64,000 nt of DNA from Phycisphaerales bacterium (GTDB lineage Bacteria; Planctomycetota; Phycisphaerae; Phycisphaerales; UBA1924). The stretch covers positions 124,001 through 188,000 of the forward strand of contig JAJDDO010000019.1 of assembly GCA_029260265.1 (NCBI GenBank), written 5' to 3'. The translations under genes and the position numbers were made by a program. Under the pieces are notes generated by a model. It saw only the letters and a list, made by a program, of their open reading frames with translations. It was not told the origin of the DNA and did no database searches. Below are positions 35,783 to 45,239 of this stretch, one piece after another. Within the stretch, counting starts at the first letter, position 1. Each line of letters starts with the position of its first letter.

Positions 35783-37174
35783 TTAAGGGGCAGTCTTTGA
35801 TTGGGACTTGCGGTTGCGGGTCCAGCGGATGTCTCTGGATCTGGTTTTAAACATGAGCGCGATTACTTCATCTGATTCATCACGCTCAAACTCGATCTCG
35901 ATGAGTTGCCCTTCCATCTTGAACTGATCGGGAGCCATTGGAATCAGATGGAGCCCCATGCCTCCGACTCGTTGAGAGTAGAGGCGGCCGTCATTGATTC
36001 GGATGTGTCGTTCATTGCCACTATGGTCGGTGTAGGTTCCGATGAAATCCTTGAGATTTGAAACCTCAATGTCAACTGCCTTGGTATCGCTGTATGGTTT
36101 TCCGAGCGCAATGGCGGCGAGCCGTGCCGAGAGGTCTTCGATCCCTCTGTGTTGAGCATTGCAGAGAATGGCTACAAAAATTTCTTCGCTTGGGATGTAG
36201 AGCACATGCGAGACGAATCCCGCAATCCCGCCGCCATGCTCAACCGATGGGCGGCCTTGTACTTCGAGGATGTCCCAGCCATAGCCATATCTCATCTCTC
36301 TACCGTTAGGAAGTGTTGTGACTGTGTGTGCCCTGCTGAGCGATTCCGGCGTGATGAGTTTTCCAGAAAACAGCGCTCGCATCCATTTGTGGAGATCGGC
36401 AACGGTGGTTTCGATGCATCCAGCGGAGTAGGGCCAAGTGAGGCTGATGTAGTCTGTGGGTTCAAATCCGGCTCGTGTTCTGCGGTGGCCTGTTGCAAAC
36501 CCGGTTGTATCCATGTGGTCATTTCCCGCGAAAGCTCGTTGCATGTCTGCTTTGGCGAAGATGTTTGCCTGCATGTACTCGGCGTAGCTTTGCTTCGAGA
36601 CTCGTTCAATGATGATCCCGAGGAGTGCATAACCCGAGTTGCTGTACGAGTGGAGGGTGCCGGGTTTGAAGAGAAGCTCTTGGTCGTTGAAGAAATCCAT
36701 TATCTGCTCAGGAGTGACATCTGTAGCTTCAAGTTCTGGATTGAAGGCAGGCATGCTTGTGTACCCTCGGATACCTGAGGTGTGGTTGAGCAGCATCTCG
36801 ATGGAGATGTAATCGCCTCTTGTATCAAACTCAGGTATGTGCTTCGTGATATCGTCATCGAGATCAAGCTTGCCTTGCTCTGCAAGCTGGAGGATTGCGA
36901 CTGCGGTGAACTGTTTGGTGACCGATGCAACTCGGAAGATGCTGTCGATTGAAAGCGGCGGGCCGTCGGTTTCGCTGATGCCCGTTGCCGATTGATAGAG
37001 AACTTGTTCTTTATGGGCAACGAGAATAACGCCTCCGGGGAGATCGTGGTCGAAAGCGCTCTCGACCAATGATTCCAGTTGGCTGATCTGATCATCTGAA
37101 ATTTGTGCGAAGGCTGTGCTGATGAGCAGAGTCTGTGTGATGAGTAGGATTCGCAAGAATGAGGGTGTCGACAT
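35783..37174 (-). CDS. Secreted serine hydrolase, beta-lactamase class C family
   Basis: 463 residues from the ATG at 37174 (AAGGGG upstream); the track ORF runs 74 codons further through the next leader and is rejected. Signal peptide (ILLITQTLLISTAFA). Catalytic motifs: SVTK (Ser84-Lys87), YSNSGY as the Tyr-x-Asn, and EHGGGIAGF in place of KTG. A lipocalin-like C-terminal domain follows. The family covers D-amino-peptidases, esterases and beta-lactamase-like enzymes; a substrate cannot be assigned. It ends 12 bases after the unit I 9-mers. Confidence 0.85.
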   Translation of the reverse strand: MSTPSFLRILLITQTLLISTAFAQISDDQISQLESLVESAFDHDLPGGVILVAHKEQVLYQSATGISETDGPPLSIDSIFRVASVTKQFTAVAILQLAEQGKLDLDDDITKHIPEFDTRGDYISIEMLLNHTSGIRGYTSMPAFNPELEATDVTPEQIMDFFNDQELLFKPGTLHSYSNSGYALLGIIIERVSKQSYAEYMQANIFAKADMQRAFAGNDHMDTTGFATGHRRTRAGFEPTDYISLTWPYSAGCIETTVADLHKWMRALFSGKLITPESLSRAHTVTTLPNGREMRYGYGWDILEVQGRPSVEHGGGIAGFVSHVLYIPSEEIFVAILCNAQHRGIEDLSARLAAIALGKPYSDTKAVDIEVSNLKDFIGTYTDHSGNERHIRINDGRLYSQRVGGMGLHLIPMAPDQFKMEGQLIEIEFERDESDEVIALMFKTRSRDIRWTRNRKSQSKTAP

Positions 37175-37311
37175 GGTGCCCCTTTGGATTGATTGCCCTG
37201 TTGGTTTCATGTTTAACCCGTATGACAGCGAAAGATTGCATGGGTTTGTAGTTGACGGCGCAAAACCAGAGATTTTAGCCCAGGAATATGGTTCTAAGGA
37301 GGGATTCGTTC

Positions 37312-37394
37312 TTGTGTTTTGATTCGAATTGAAAGACAATACTTGCGTCGAGGATTCCGCCTCGGCTTTGTTCTCAGGAAGAGGGAAACCGCAC
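37312..37394 (+). promoter_or_regulatory. Promoter and hairpin leader of S74 gene 3
   Basis: TTGTGT (37312-37317), 17-nt spacer, GACAAT (37335-37340), hairpin CGAGG-ATTCCG-CCTCG (37349-37364), RBS GAGGGA. The hairpin is identical to that of gene 4. Confidence 0.7.
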
Positions 37395-38912
37395 ATGCGT
37401 ACTGATTTTTTAGCCGCCCTATTGGGTGCCGTTGTTTTTTGCTCTGGTCAGGCATTCGCCCAAACCGACACCACTTTCACCTACCAAGGCGCTCTCAATG
37501 AAGCTGGCGCCCCGGCCAACGGCTCGTTCAATCTGGAGTTTTCACTCTACGATGCGCTCAGCGGCGGGGCGCAGATTGGATCAACGATCACCATCGCCGC
37601 CCAATCGGTGAGTGACGGGGTATTCAGTTCTCAGCTCGACTTCGGCGCGCAGGATTTCTCGGGCAACTCGTACTGGCTCGAGATTGTGGTCGATGGCAAC
37701 ACGCTCTCGCCACGCCAGCCAATGACCGCATCGCCATTCTCAATCCAAACACGAGGATTATTCGTCGATAGCAACGAGAATGTCGGGTTTGGAACTACCA
37801 ACCCGAGTTCTCCAGTCCATGCCGTAACTTCTAACTTTTTAGGTCGAGCGGTCTTCGGCGAGGCCACCAACACGACCAACCTTTCCTATGGCGTGTACGG
37901 ATCGGCCGCCAGTTCAATAGGATACGGCGTCTTCGGTATAGCCACCGCCACCGTTGGTGATAACAACGGCGGTCGGTTCTTGAGCAATAGCACCTCAGGG
38001 AGTGGAGTCTTTGGACATGCCAATGCATTCACTGGAGGTGCTACCGGCGGAACATTTCAGAGCAACAGCACATCCGGGCACGGTTCATACAGCGCGGCAC
38101 TCGCCGTCACCGGCGTGAACTATGGTGTTCGGGGGAAAACCAATAGCCCCTCTGGCTTTGCCGGCTATTTCGAAGGCGGCAAGAACTACTTTGAAGGGCG
38201 TGTTGGTATCGGTGAGGATGCTCCTTCTGATCTACTCCATGTCAACGCCTCTGCTGGTGTGAGTGCATTCCGTGTTCAGACAGATGGCTCTACACGCATC
38301 CGTGTCAATGATCTCGGCGGCCTCTCGCTCGGTGGCAACAGCAGCTTTGTGGCCGATGGAAATACCTATGTCGTCAATAATCTCGGCATTGGCGATGCCA
38401 CTCCGGATGAGAAACTCGATGTGATTGGGAATGGCGTGATCTCTGGTCGACTCACGGTGGGAACCGGGACGCCTCAGGCAACCTTTGGTCTCGCTGTGGC
38501 CGGTACCGCTGCCAAAACCGGCGGCGGCTCATGGGCCGTCTTCTCCGACAAACGCCTCAAGAAAAACATCGCCCCGATGACCGGATCACTCGACACCATC
38601 TCCGCGCTCCGCCCTGTGAACTTTGAGTACACGGCAAAGGATCATTTCTCATTCACCCCGGGTGTCCAATCCGGTTTCATCGCTCAGCAAGTCCAAGCTG
38701 TGATCCCGCAATGGGTGAACACGGCTGAAGACGGTTACCTCTACATCGATCAAGTCGGTTACGAGGCCTTGATCGTTGATGCCATTCAGGAACTCAGGGC
38801 AGAGAAGGATGAGGTCCAATATGAGGTGAATAGCCTTCAGCTTGAGAACGAGATGCTCAGAGCACGGTTGGAGCGTCTTGAGCAGATGATGTCAGTCCTT
38901 GTCGATCGATAA
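37395..38912 (+). CDS. Secreted S74-chaperone surface protein without collagen stretch
   Basis: 505 residues from the ATG at 37395. Signal peptide to AFAQ, YQG domain (TTFTYQGALNEAGAPANG), then NVGFGTTNP and several relaxed GRxVFGEA / GVYG repeats, KNYFEGRVGIGEDAPSDLL, and a C-terminal S74 domain (FSDKRLKKNIAPMTG, then GVQSGFIAQQVQAVIPQWV) nearly identical to that of S74 gene 4. The Gly-X-Y stretch present in genes 1, 2 and 4 is missing. A coiled coil ends the protein. It stops just before unit J. Confidence 0.85.
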   Translation: MRTDFLAALLGAVVFCSGQAFAQTDTTFTYQGALNEAGAPANGSFNLEFSLYDALSGGAQIGSTITIAAQSVSDGVFSSQLDFGAQDFSGNSYWLEIVVDGNTLSPRQPMTASPFSIQTRGLFVDSNENVGFGTTNPSSPVHAVTSNFLGRAVFGEATNTTNLSYGVYGSAASSIGYGVFGIATATVGDNNGGRFLSNSTSGSGVFGHANAFTGGATGGTFQSNSTSGHGSYSAALAVTGVNYGVRGKTNSPSGFAGYFEGGKNYFEGRVGIGEDAPSDLLHVNASAGVSAFRVQTDGSTRIRVNDLGGLSLGGNSSFVADGNTYVVNNLGIGDATPDEKLDVIGNGVISGRLTVGTGTPQATFGLAVAGTAAKTGGGSWAVFSDKRLKKNIAPMTGSLDTISALRPVNFEYTAKDHFSFTPGVQSGFIAQQVQAVIPQWVNTAEDGYLYIDQVGYEALIVDAIQELRAEKDEVQYEVNSLQLENEMLRARLERLEQMMSVLVDR

Positions 38913-38926
38913 GCACTTGAGATGAC

Positions 38927-39067
38927 AGACAAGAGTTCGAGCGTTCGGCTCTCATCGTCCACAAGAACAAAAACCGCCACTGGCCATACAACCAGTGGCG
39001 TTTTTTATGGAACAAGCGTGTTGGCCACACTGGCGTTGACCAACCCTGGCCCGTATTCTGCCACGGA
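38927..39067 (+). repeat. tRNA-tail unit J (strongly decayed)
   Basis: GACAAGAGTTCGAGCGTTCG is a faint T-arm copy (38927-38962). The terminator hairpin is still perfect (CGCCACTGG / CCAGTGGCGTTTTTT, 38970-39006). The 9-mers are barely visible (TGACCAACC 39037, TGGCCCGTA 39047, TGCCACGGA 39059) but keep 10/12 spacing. Last unit of the array. No gene in 38913-39171. Confidence 0.65.
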
Positions 39068-39171
39068 TGGCTGAACAACTGCTCGCCAAGAAATGTTCAT
39101 TCCGACCACAATCTGGCGGCTCCACAGATCAGGTAAACAATCACCCAGGACTGCCCAACTCAGCAGCCAAA

Positions 39172-40593
39172 TCAATCACCTTGTGACTGTTGCTCACGGG
39201 TCCGCTGTGCTTGGATGAGGAGTTGTTGCACCTGCGCTTTCATCTCGTCGAGTTCTCGCTGCTGGCGCTCGGCGTTCGCACGCAGTGATGCGTTCTGTTC
39301 CATCACAATGTCGTAGTTGCTCATCGGGGCACTGGTCGGGCTCTGGGCATCTGGAAAACTCGGTCCGGCATCGCGCACGCCCGAGCCGTAAGCGGTCGGG
39401 ATAAAAATCGCTGTGAGCTGGGTGTCAAAGACACTCGAAAGCCCCCCGCCGGAGTTCTCATCACCAAGCAAGTAAAAGGTGTTGGACCCGGCGCTCACTT
39501 CAAAGACCGAATGAACCGTGACGGCATGGTCGTAGCCCCCAGTGGAGATGTTCGAATCGATTCGGGTCTCCAGATCACCGTGGCTTGGAATTGATGTCGT
39601 GCTGGCCGACACTCCGAGATCGACGCTAGAGGTTGTGCCGGTAACATGACTGATTGTAAGCTCAGCGCTGGCGATCACGAAAACATACCCATCGGTCGGA
39701 ACATCCGTGGTGACCGATCCGACAACATCGATTACAGCCGGGGAGGATGAAAGGAAAACGGAGCTATTCGATGTGTACTCCGCAAAGCCGGTCTCATTCA
39801 GAATCTCGCTGGAACTGATCGCGTCCACCGGGAGTTTCACCGCATTATTTCCGGCCGATTGTGTGGAAAAAACAATCGTGCTCGCGGTACCAACGATCGA
39901 GACCTGTGTTGATTCGGTGCCAAACGCATTCCCATCGACGAGCAAACCTGACGGATTAGAGTTGCTGCTTGCAAGACTGAGAAACCCACCCCCCACACCA
40001 TTAATATCTTGTTCAACACGGAACATGGTGCCGCCGGTTGGGCCGTAGATAAAAAGACTCCCCTCGGATTCGCCCCCAGCGTTGGACCCGAGATTCAGTT
40101 GGGCGGCGCTCGCTCCGGTTGATCGGATACTCACCGCCGAATCGCCGACACCCCGGAAGATTGTTGATCCGTTGTCATACGCGTCCTGCAACGAGCTCCC
40201 TGAACGCAAGGCGTAGTTGGCGAGTGGCGCGGGCGCCATGCGCTGCCGCGGAGCGAGCACGATAGATCCAGGCTGCCCCGCATTATTCACATTCAACTGC
40301 AACCACCGCGCCTGGTCAGAATCAAAGACAATCCCGCTCACACCAAAGTCTACAAACGCTTCGAACAAGCCATCGACAACCTCCACATTGCCCACAAACT
40401 GAATACCACTTGGCACAATCACCCCACCAACAGCGCTGTCGTAGACAACGAAGGTGATGTCATAGAACCCATTGGCAGGTGCCCCGCCATCCATCAGGCT
40501 CCCTTGATAGGTAAACGAATCGGTATGGGTCTGTGCAGAAGCGATTGATGTGGCTGCAAAGACAATACAAGCAGCGAGCGCGCGAATAATCAT
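39172..40593 (-). CDS. Secreted YQG-domain protein with C-terminal coiled coil
   Basis: 473 residues from the ATG at 40593 (GAGGGGAAACACC upstream, much like the RBS of the S74 genes). Signal peptide (ALAACIVFAATSIASAQ), the same N-terminal YQG domain as the S74 family (DSFTYQGSLMDGGAPANG, APRQRMAPAPLANYAL), then a different beta-rich body and a C-terminal coiled coil (LRANAERQQRELDEMKAQVQ). No S74 motif and no collagen repeats. Family relative with another oligomerisation end. It reads away from S74 gene 4. Confidence 0.8.
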   Translation of the reverse strand: MIIRALAACIVFAATSIASAQTHTDSFTYQGSLMDGGAPANGFYDITFVVYDSAVGGVIVPSGIQFVGNVEVVDGLFEAFVDFGVSGIVFDSDQARWLQLNVNNAGQPGSIVLAPRQRMAPAPLANYALRSGSSLQDAYDNGSTIFRGVGDSAVSIRSTGASAAQLNLGSNAGGESEGSLFIYGPTGGTMFRVEQDINGVGGGFLSLASSNSNPSGLLVDGNAFGTESTQVSIVGTASTIVFSTQSAGNNAVKLPVDAISSSEILNETGFAEYTSNSSVFLSSSPAVIDVVGSVTTDVPTDGYVFVIASAELTISHVTGTTSSVDLGVSASTTSIPSHGDLETRIDSNISTGGYDHAVTVHSVFEVSAGSNTFYLLGDENSGGGLSSVFDTQLTAIFIPTAYGSGVRDAGPSFPDAQSPTSAPMSNYDIVMEQNASLRANAERQQRELDEMKAQVQQLLIQAQRTREQQSQGD

Positions 40594-40896
40594 TGGTGTT
40601 TCCCCTCTCCAAACTTTGAAACTGATCCGCATCCTACTGGATTGAAGAACTCAACACAAGCCATGAACTGCTATCCGCGGACAAAACAACGGCACCAGAG
40701 TCACAGGCATCCGCGATGACGCATGGGCAAGCCAACCTGAATCTCAACAGAGAGATTGAGCATCGGATACATACAATCCCGCGAACTCAATCCATTTCAA
40801 ACAGCCCAAACCCCCATCGCCTTCCATTTAGAAGACGGCGATACCAACACATCAGCCAATTCCGCGAAAAGAAGACGCAAGAATCTGAATTGCCCC
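40594..40896. other. Divergent intergenic region
   Basis: Separates the two divergent surface-protein genes. On the minus strand TTGTGT (40654-40659) and TAGGAT (40631-40636) are 17 bases apart, a likely promoter for the left gene. No tRNA tail or 9-mers are present here, unlike the other S74 loci. Confidence 0.5.
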
Positions 40897-40978
40897 TTGT
40901 ATCTGTACCTGAAGTGAGGACAATGGTTCCACCGAGGATTCCGCCTCGATGTTCATTCTCGAAGAAAGAGGGATTCTT
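40897..40978 (+). promoter_or_regulatory. Promoter and hairpin leader of S74 gene 4
   Basis: TTGTAT (40897-40902), 16-nt spacer, GACAAT (40919-40924), hairpin CGAGG-ATTCCG-CCTCG (40933-40948), RBS AGAGGGA. Same arrangement as the three array copies, showing that the leader belongs to the gene family and not to the tRNA-tail unit. Confidence 0.7.
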
Positions 40979-42856
40979 ATGCGTTCAGTTCTCTTAGCCG
41001 CCCTGCTGGGCACCGCTATCGTCTGCTCAAGCACCGCCCAGGCCCAACTCGAATACATCTTCGTCTACCAGGGCAACATCATGGAAGACGGTGAACCGGC
41101 CAACGGCGAGTACGAGTTCCAACTCCGCCTCGTAGACGATCTCAACACCCAGATTGGTTCAACACAGTTCGCCTCAGCGATCGCCACCGATGGCATCTTC
41201 CAGGTTGACATGGACTTCGGCCCGGGCGCATTCGACGGCTCCATCAGATACCTCGAAATCTCCGTACGCCCATTCTTAGACCCCAACCCCTACACCCTGC
41301 TATCTCCATCCCAGCTCATCACATCCACACCTGTCGCCCAGTTCGCGCTCTCCGGAAACGAAGGGCCGCAAGGAGACCCCGGGGAACAGGGTGAGCAAGG
41401 CCCGCAAGGAAGTGTTGGCCCTCAGGGTGTACCCGGTGCTGATGGCAACGATGGTGCTCAAGGTATCCAGGGCGAACCCGGAAACGATGGCGCAGAAGGT
41501 CTGCAAGGCATTCAAGGTGACCAAGGCACACCGGGTGATTCGCACTGGGAGCTCAATGGATCAAGAACCTACTACAACGGCGGCAATGTCGGTATCGGAA
41601 CCGGCACTCCAGGCGCAAGGCTCGATGTAATTACAGATAACTCGATTTCGGTGCGCGCACTGAATGCTGCACCGGGTGGCATTACGTTCTATGGTATTTC
41701 TCAGGCTACTGAGGGGATCGGCGTTGGTGGATTATTCGGGTCATCGAGCAGTTCTGGAACCGGTGTTTCAGGAAGAGCCTACAGCAGCACCGGAACCACT
41801 ACCGCTGTGTCTGGGATCGCTGACAGTACACAGGGTACAGGCGTCTCAGGATTCGCAGTTTCCAACACGGGAGTAAACTACGGCGTCCGTGGCCGAACGC
41901 TAAGTACCGTCGGTTACGCAGGCTACTTCGAGGGCGGCAAGAACTACTTCGAAGGCAATGTCGGGATTGGTGAGAATGATCCTCAATTCGCGCTCGATAT
42001 TGTGACCGACACAACGCGCGGAGCGTCGGTGTTTACTACGGGGGAGATCGGAACGATCGCATACAGCAGCCACCAGTCCGGTACCGGCCTTTTTGGATAT
42101 GCGCTCAATCTCACCGGTGTAAACTACGGTGTTCGAGGGCTCACACAAAGCCCGAATGGTTACGCGGGATACTTTGAAGGCGGCAAGAACTACTTCCAAG
42201 GCAGAACCGGAATCGGGACGAGTTCCCCGAGCGATCAACTTCACATCAACGCCCCCGCCGGGGAGTTCGCGATGCGTGTACAAACCAACGGCTCAACCCG
42301 TTTCCGTATCAACGCCAATGGCGGCATCTCGCTCGGCGCCAACAGCACCATCATAGGTGCCGGCGATGTCTACATCGCCAACAAACTCGGCATCGGGACC
42401 AACGCGCCGACCTTTGATCTTTCGGTTTCAGGCACCGCTGCCAAAACCGGCGGCGGCTCATGGGCGGTGTTCTCCGACGAACGCCTCAAGAAAAACATTA
42501 CCCCGATGACCGGCTCACTCGATACCATCTCCGCGCTCCGTCCGGTCAACTTTGAGTACACCGCGAAGGATCACTTCTCATTCACCCCGGGTGTCCAATC
42601 AGGTTTCATCGCTCAGCAAGTCCAAGCTGTGATCCCGCAATGGGTGAACACCGCTGAAGACGGCTACCTCTACCTCGATCAGGTCGGCTACGAAGCACTG
42701 ATCGTTGACGCGATTCAAGAATTGCGCGAAGAAAAAGATGCAGAGAACGCCCAACTCAGAACAGAGCTCCTCCGGAGAGACACCGAACTCAAACAACTCA
42801 GAAGCAGGCTCGATCGCCTCGAACGAGCGCTGCTCAGCTCATCGAACACCGACTGA
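40979..42856 (+). CDS. Secreted collagen-like surface protein with S74 chaperone (resident copy)
   Basis: 625 residues from the ATG at 40979. Signal peptide ending QAQ, YQG domain (FVYQGNIMEDGEPANGEYEF), Gly-X-Y stretch (GPQGSVGPQGVPGADGNDG), GNVGIGTGTP, repeated blocks with YAGYFEGGKNYFEG occurring three times, and S74 domain FSDERLKKNITPMTG followed by a coiled coil. The YQG domain is close to gene 1, and the S74 part is almost the same as gene 3. GC-rich codons like its right-hand neighbours and absence of a flanking tail unit suggest it is the chromosomal parent or an older resident. Confidence 0.87.
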   Translation: MRSVLLAALLGTAIVCSSTAQAQLEYIFVYQGNIMEDGEPANGEYEFQLRLVDDLNTQIGSTQFASAIATDGIFQVDMDFGPGAFDGSIRYLEISVRPFLDPNPYTLLSPSQLITSTPVAQFALSGNEGPQGDPGEQGEQGPQGSVGPQGVPGADGNDGAQGIQGEPGNDGAEGLQGIQGDQGTPGDSHWELNGSRTYYNGGNVGIGTGTPGARLDVITDNSISVRALNAAPGGITFYGISQATEGIGVGGLFGSSSSSGTGVSGRAYSSTGTTTAVSGIADSTQGTGVSGFAVSNTGVNYGVRGRTLSTVGYAGYFEGGKNYFEGNVGIGENDPQFALDIVTDTTRGASVFTTGEIGTIAYSSHQSGTGLFGYALNLTGVNYGVRGLTQSPNGYAGYFEGGKNYFQGRTGIGTSSPSDQLHINAPAGEFAMRVQTNGSTRFRINANGGISLGANSTIIGAGDVYIANKLGIGTNAPTFDLSVSGTAAKTGGGSWAVFSDERLKKNITPMTGSLDTISALRPVNFEYTAKDHFSFTPGVQSGFIAQQVQAVIPQWVNTAEDGYLYLDQVGYEALIVDAIQELREEKDAENAQLRTELLRRDTELKQLRSRLDRLERALLSSSNTD

Positions 42857-42969
42857 GAACGACAACTCTCGCAAACACAACCCCAGCCGATCGGCATCGC
42901 CACCGGCTTCGCCCCTTGTTTTCTCGGAAAACTACACATCTCCATCCCCATCGCTATACTGCTTTGTTC

Positions 42970-43794
42970 ATGCCTGATCCCAGCCGAACAAACAAAAACC
43001 ATCCCAAGACCAATGTCAAGTTCTGGCGTGCGCGATGCAAGCCGACCACGAAGGGCGCGATGCTTGCGGTCCTTGTTTCCGCTTTTATCGCCCAAACCTT
43101 CCTCGTGTACGCCGATGAAAGCCCATCAATTGTCCTCTCTCAGGAAGCGATACAAGGACGCCGCGTCTGGCTCGAAAACAACTGCCAAGCATGCCATCAA
43201 CTCTATGGCTTCGGCGGATTCCTCGGCCCAGACCTCACCAACATCGCCTCGCGGATCGAAATCACACAGCTTGTCGATCAACTCGCCCTCGGCAGCGGAC
43301 AGATGCCAAAGTTTGACCTCACCGATGACCAAACCGTCGACCTCTGGACATTCCTCCAGTCAATGAACGAATCCGGCACCGGGCAAGCACGAAATCCACA
43401 GCTCGCCCAGCCCGGCAACCTCAAAGACCGCCGAGCCGCCGCCCTCGCCTCCATCATCGCCGAATCCGCCTCGCCTCAGGCAGCCCACGGATTCGAAATC
43501 TACCAATCCTCAACATGCACCGAGTGCCATTCCCTGTTCGTCGAATCAGCAATCGGCGCACCGGACCTCTCACGCACAGCCTCCACACTTACCCAAGATG
43601 CAATCCTGGATGTCCTCGAACACGGCCGCCCTCCGAGAATGCCCCCCACCGGGTTCTCCGAAGCAGACCGCAACGACATGCACGCGTTCATCGACTTCAT
43701 GGGCGAACACCGCCAAGACGCGCTCTCTCGCGTGGACGATCTCCCCGCCGCACAATCGTTCTGGTCATCGGTGCCATGGTGGGAGTTTGATTGA
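42970..43794 (+). CDS. Membrane-anchored dihaem cytochrome c, NorC-like
   Basis: 274 residues from the ATG at 42970; the ATG at 43060 is a possible later start. One N-terminal membrane helix (MLAVLVSAFIAQTFLVYA), then a NorC-like haem domain: NNCQACHQLYGFGGFLGPDLTN. A second class I cytochrome c domain follows with CTECH and MPPTGFSE. Canonical NorC has one haem, so this is an extended form. Periplasmic electron donor to the oxidase subunit encoded next, whose start overlaps this stop (TTGA). Confidence 0.85.
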   Translation: MPDPSRTNKNHPKTNVKFWRARCKPTTKGAMLAVLVSAFIAQTFLVYADESPSIVLSQEAIQGRRVWLENNCQACHQLYGFGGFLGPDLTNIASRIEITQLVDQLALGSGQMPKFDLTDDQTVDLWTFLQSMNESGTGQARNPQLAQPGNLKDRRAAALASIIAESASPQAAHGFEIYQSSTCTECHSLFVESAIGAPDLSRTASTLTQDAILDVLEHGRPPRMPPTGFSEADRNDMHAFIDFMGEHRQDALSRVDDLPAAQSFWSSVPWWEFD

Positions 43795-45239
43795 CACAAC
43801 TGCTCGAATCCAAACCAGCCACCACCGCTGATTCAAGGGCAACCTCACGGTTCAAGGCGGTCGATCCATCCCGCCGGTACGCGACGCTGACATTCCTGCG
43901 GGGCTCGGTGGTCTCGATCGCGATCACACTGATCGCCGGACTCCTGGGCGCACTCTACTACATCCCCGTCCTCTCTCCCTGGATGCAACGCCTTGGGCTC
44001 CACTTCACCGCACTCCGCCCGATCCACACCACCTTCGCCGTTGCGTTCATCTTCCTCGGAGGCGTCGCCGTCGTCCACCGATACTTCGAAGATGTCGCCG
44101 GACCAATGAAACAGCCCGAACGCATCCGGCTCCGCATCCAGGTGATCGCATGGGCCATCGCCGGCGTCGGCATCATCGGCTCCTACATCGCTGGCGTCTT
44201 CTCAGGTCGCGAGTACATGGGCTTCCACCCGATATTCTCCATCCCCATCCTTCTCGGGTGGATCATGTTCGCATGGAACTTCTACTCGCACCTATGCAAA
44301 GGCATTTTCAAACAACCGGTGCACATCTCGATGTGGAGCGTCGGCGTAGTCTTCTTCATCTACACCTTCATCGAGCAACACGCCTGGCTGCTGCCCAAGA
44401 TCTACAGCGAACCCATCACCGACCTTCGCATCCAATGGAAAGCGACCGGCACCCTCGTCGGAAGCTTTAACCTCTTCGTCTACGGCACACTCTATTATGT
44501 CGGCACGAAAGTTTCAGGAAACGCCGCCTACGCCCACTCCCGCCTCGCCTACGCGCTCTTCGCCGTCGGGCTGCTCAACTCATTCACCAACTTCGCCCAC
44601 CACACCTATCACATCCCACAAAGCAACACCATCAAGTGGATCAGTTTCATCGTCAGCATGGCCGAGATCATCCTGCTCGCCCGTGTCGTCTGGGACCTTG
44701 CAGCGATGGTCAAAGCGAAGCGCCCAAGCCCGCCGTGCGGCATCCAACTCTTCATGGCATCAGCCAAGTGGTGGACCGGCTTCATCTTGGTCACCGCCCT
44801 GCTCATCTCGATCCCGCCGCTCAACACCCTTGTCCACGGCACCAAAGCTGTCATGGGGCACGCAATGGGCGCCATGATCGGCATCGACGCGATCGCACTC
44901 TTTGCCGCCACCACATGGATCCTCATCGAGATCACCCAACGCCGCGGCCAGAGCGACCAAAGCCTCTCATGCCGTGCCTATCGCAACTGGATCATCGGCT
45001 TCAACATCGGTGTCGCAGGACTCGTCGGCTGGCTTACATTCTCCGGTACAGTGACCGGCATCTACCGCTACAACGAACTCGCCACACCACGATGGATCAC
45101 CATCGCCGGTCCCTACATCTTTGTTCTCTTCGGGCTAATCACCGCAAACTACCTCGGGCGCTTCATCAACACCTGGCTTCAGGTCCTCTTCGCCCGCAGA
45201 TCATTCACCGCCGACAACCCTCTCCGGTCGTCTGATTAA
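43791..45239 (+). CDS. NorB-like haem-copper oxidase/reductase subunit I
   Basis: 482 residues, TTG start within the upstream TTGA stop. About twelve membrane helices. Haem and metal ligands visible: RPIHTTFAVAF (low-spin haem His), FAHHTYHIPQ (active-site His pair, aligned to NorB GHHYFWIG), and HGTKAVMGHAMGAMIGID (haem ligands). The third active-site His with Glu of true NO reductases (HLWVEGxWE) is not found at the expected distance before the His pair; that stretch reads QWKATGTLVGSFN. It may be an unusual NO reductase or another branch of the superfamily. It acts in the inner membrane with the dihaem cytochrome. Confidence 0.8.
   Translation: MTQLLESKPATTADSRATSRFKAVDPSRRYATLTFLRGSVVSIAITLIAGLLGALYYIPVLSPWMQRLGLHFTALRPIHTTFAVAFIFLGGVAVVHRYFEDVAGPMKQPERIRLRIQVIAWAIAGVGIIGSYIAGVFSGREYMGFHPIFSIPILLGWIMFAWNFYSHLCKGIFKQPVHISMWSVGVVFFIYTFIEQHAWLLPKIYSEPITDLRIQWKATGTLVGSFNLFVYGTLYYVGTKVSGNAAYAHSRLAYALFAVGLLNSFTNFAHHTYHIPQSNTIKWISFIVSMAEIILLARVVWDLAAMVKAKRPSPPCGIQLFMASAKWWTGFILVTALLISIPPLNTLVHGTKAVMGHAMGAMIGIDAIALFAATTWILIEITQRRGQSDQSLSCRAYRNWIIGFNIGVAGLVGWLTFSGTVTGIYRYNELATPRWITIAGPYIFVLFGLITANYLGRFINTWLQVLFARRSFTADNPLRSSD

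Noticed and set aside
35783-37174. True beta-lactamase
   Set aside because: The fold and SxxK/YxN are shared, but HGGG replaces KTG and a C-terminal extra domain is present; many such proteins are peptidases or esterases, so no resistance role is claimed.
37175-37396. N-terminal 74 codons of the serine hydrolase ORF
   Set aside because: They overlap the promoter leader of S74 gene 3, and the ATG at 37174 has its own SD and signal peptide.
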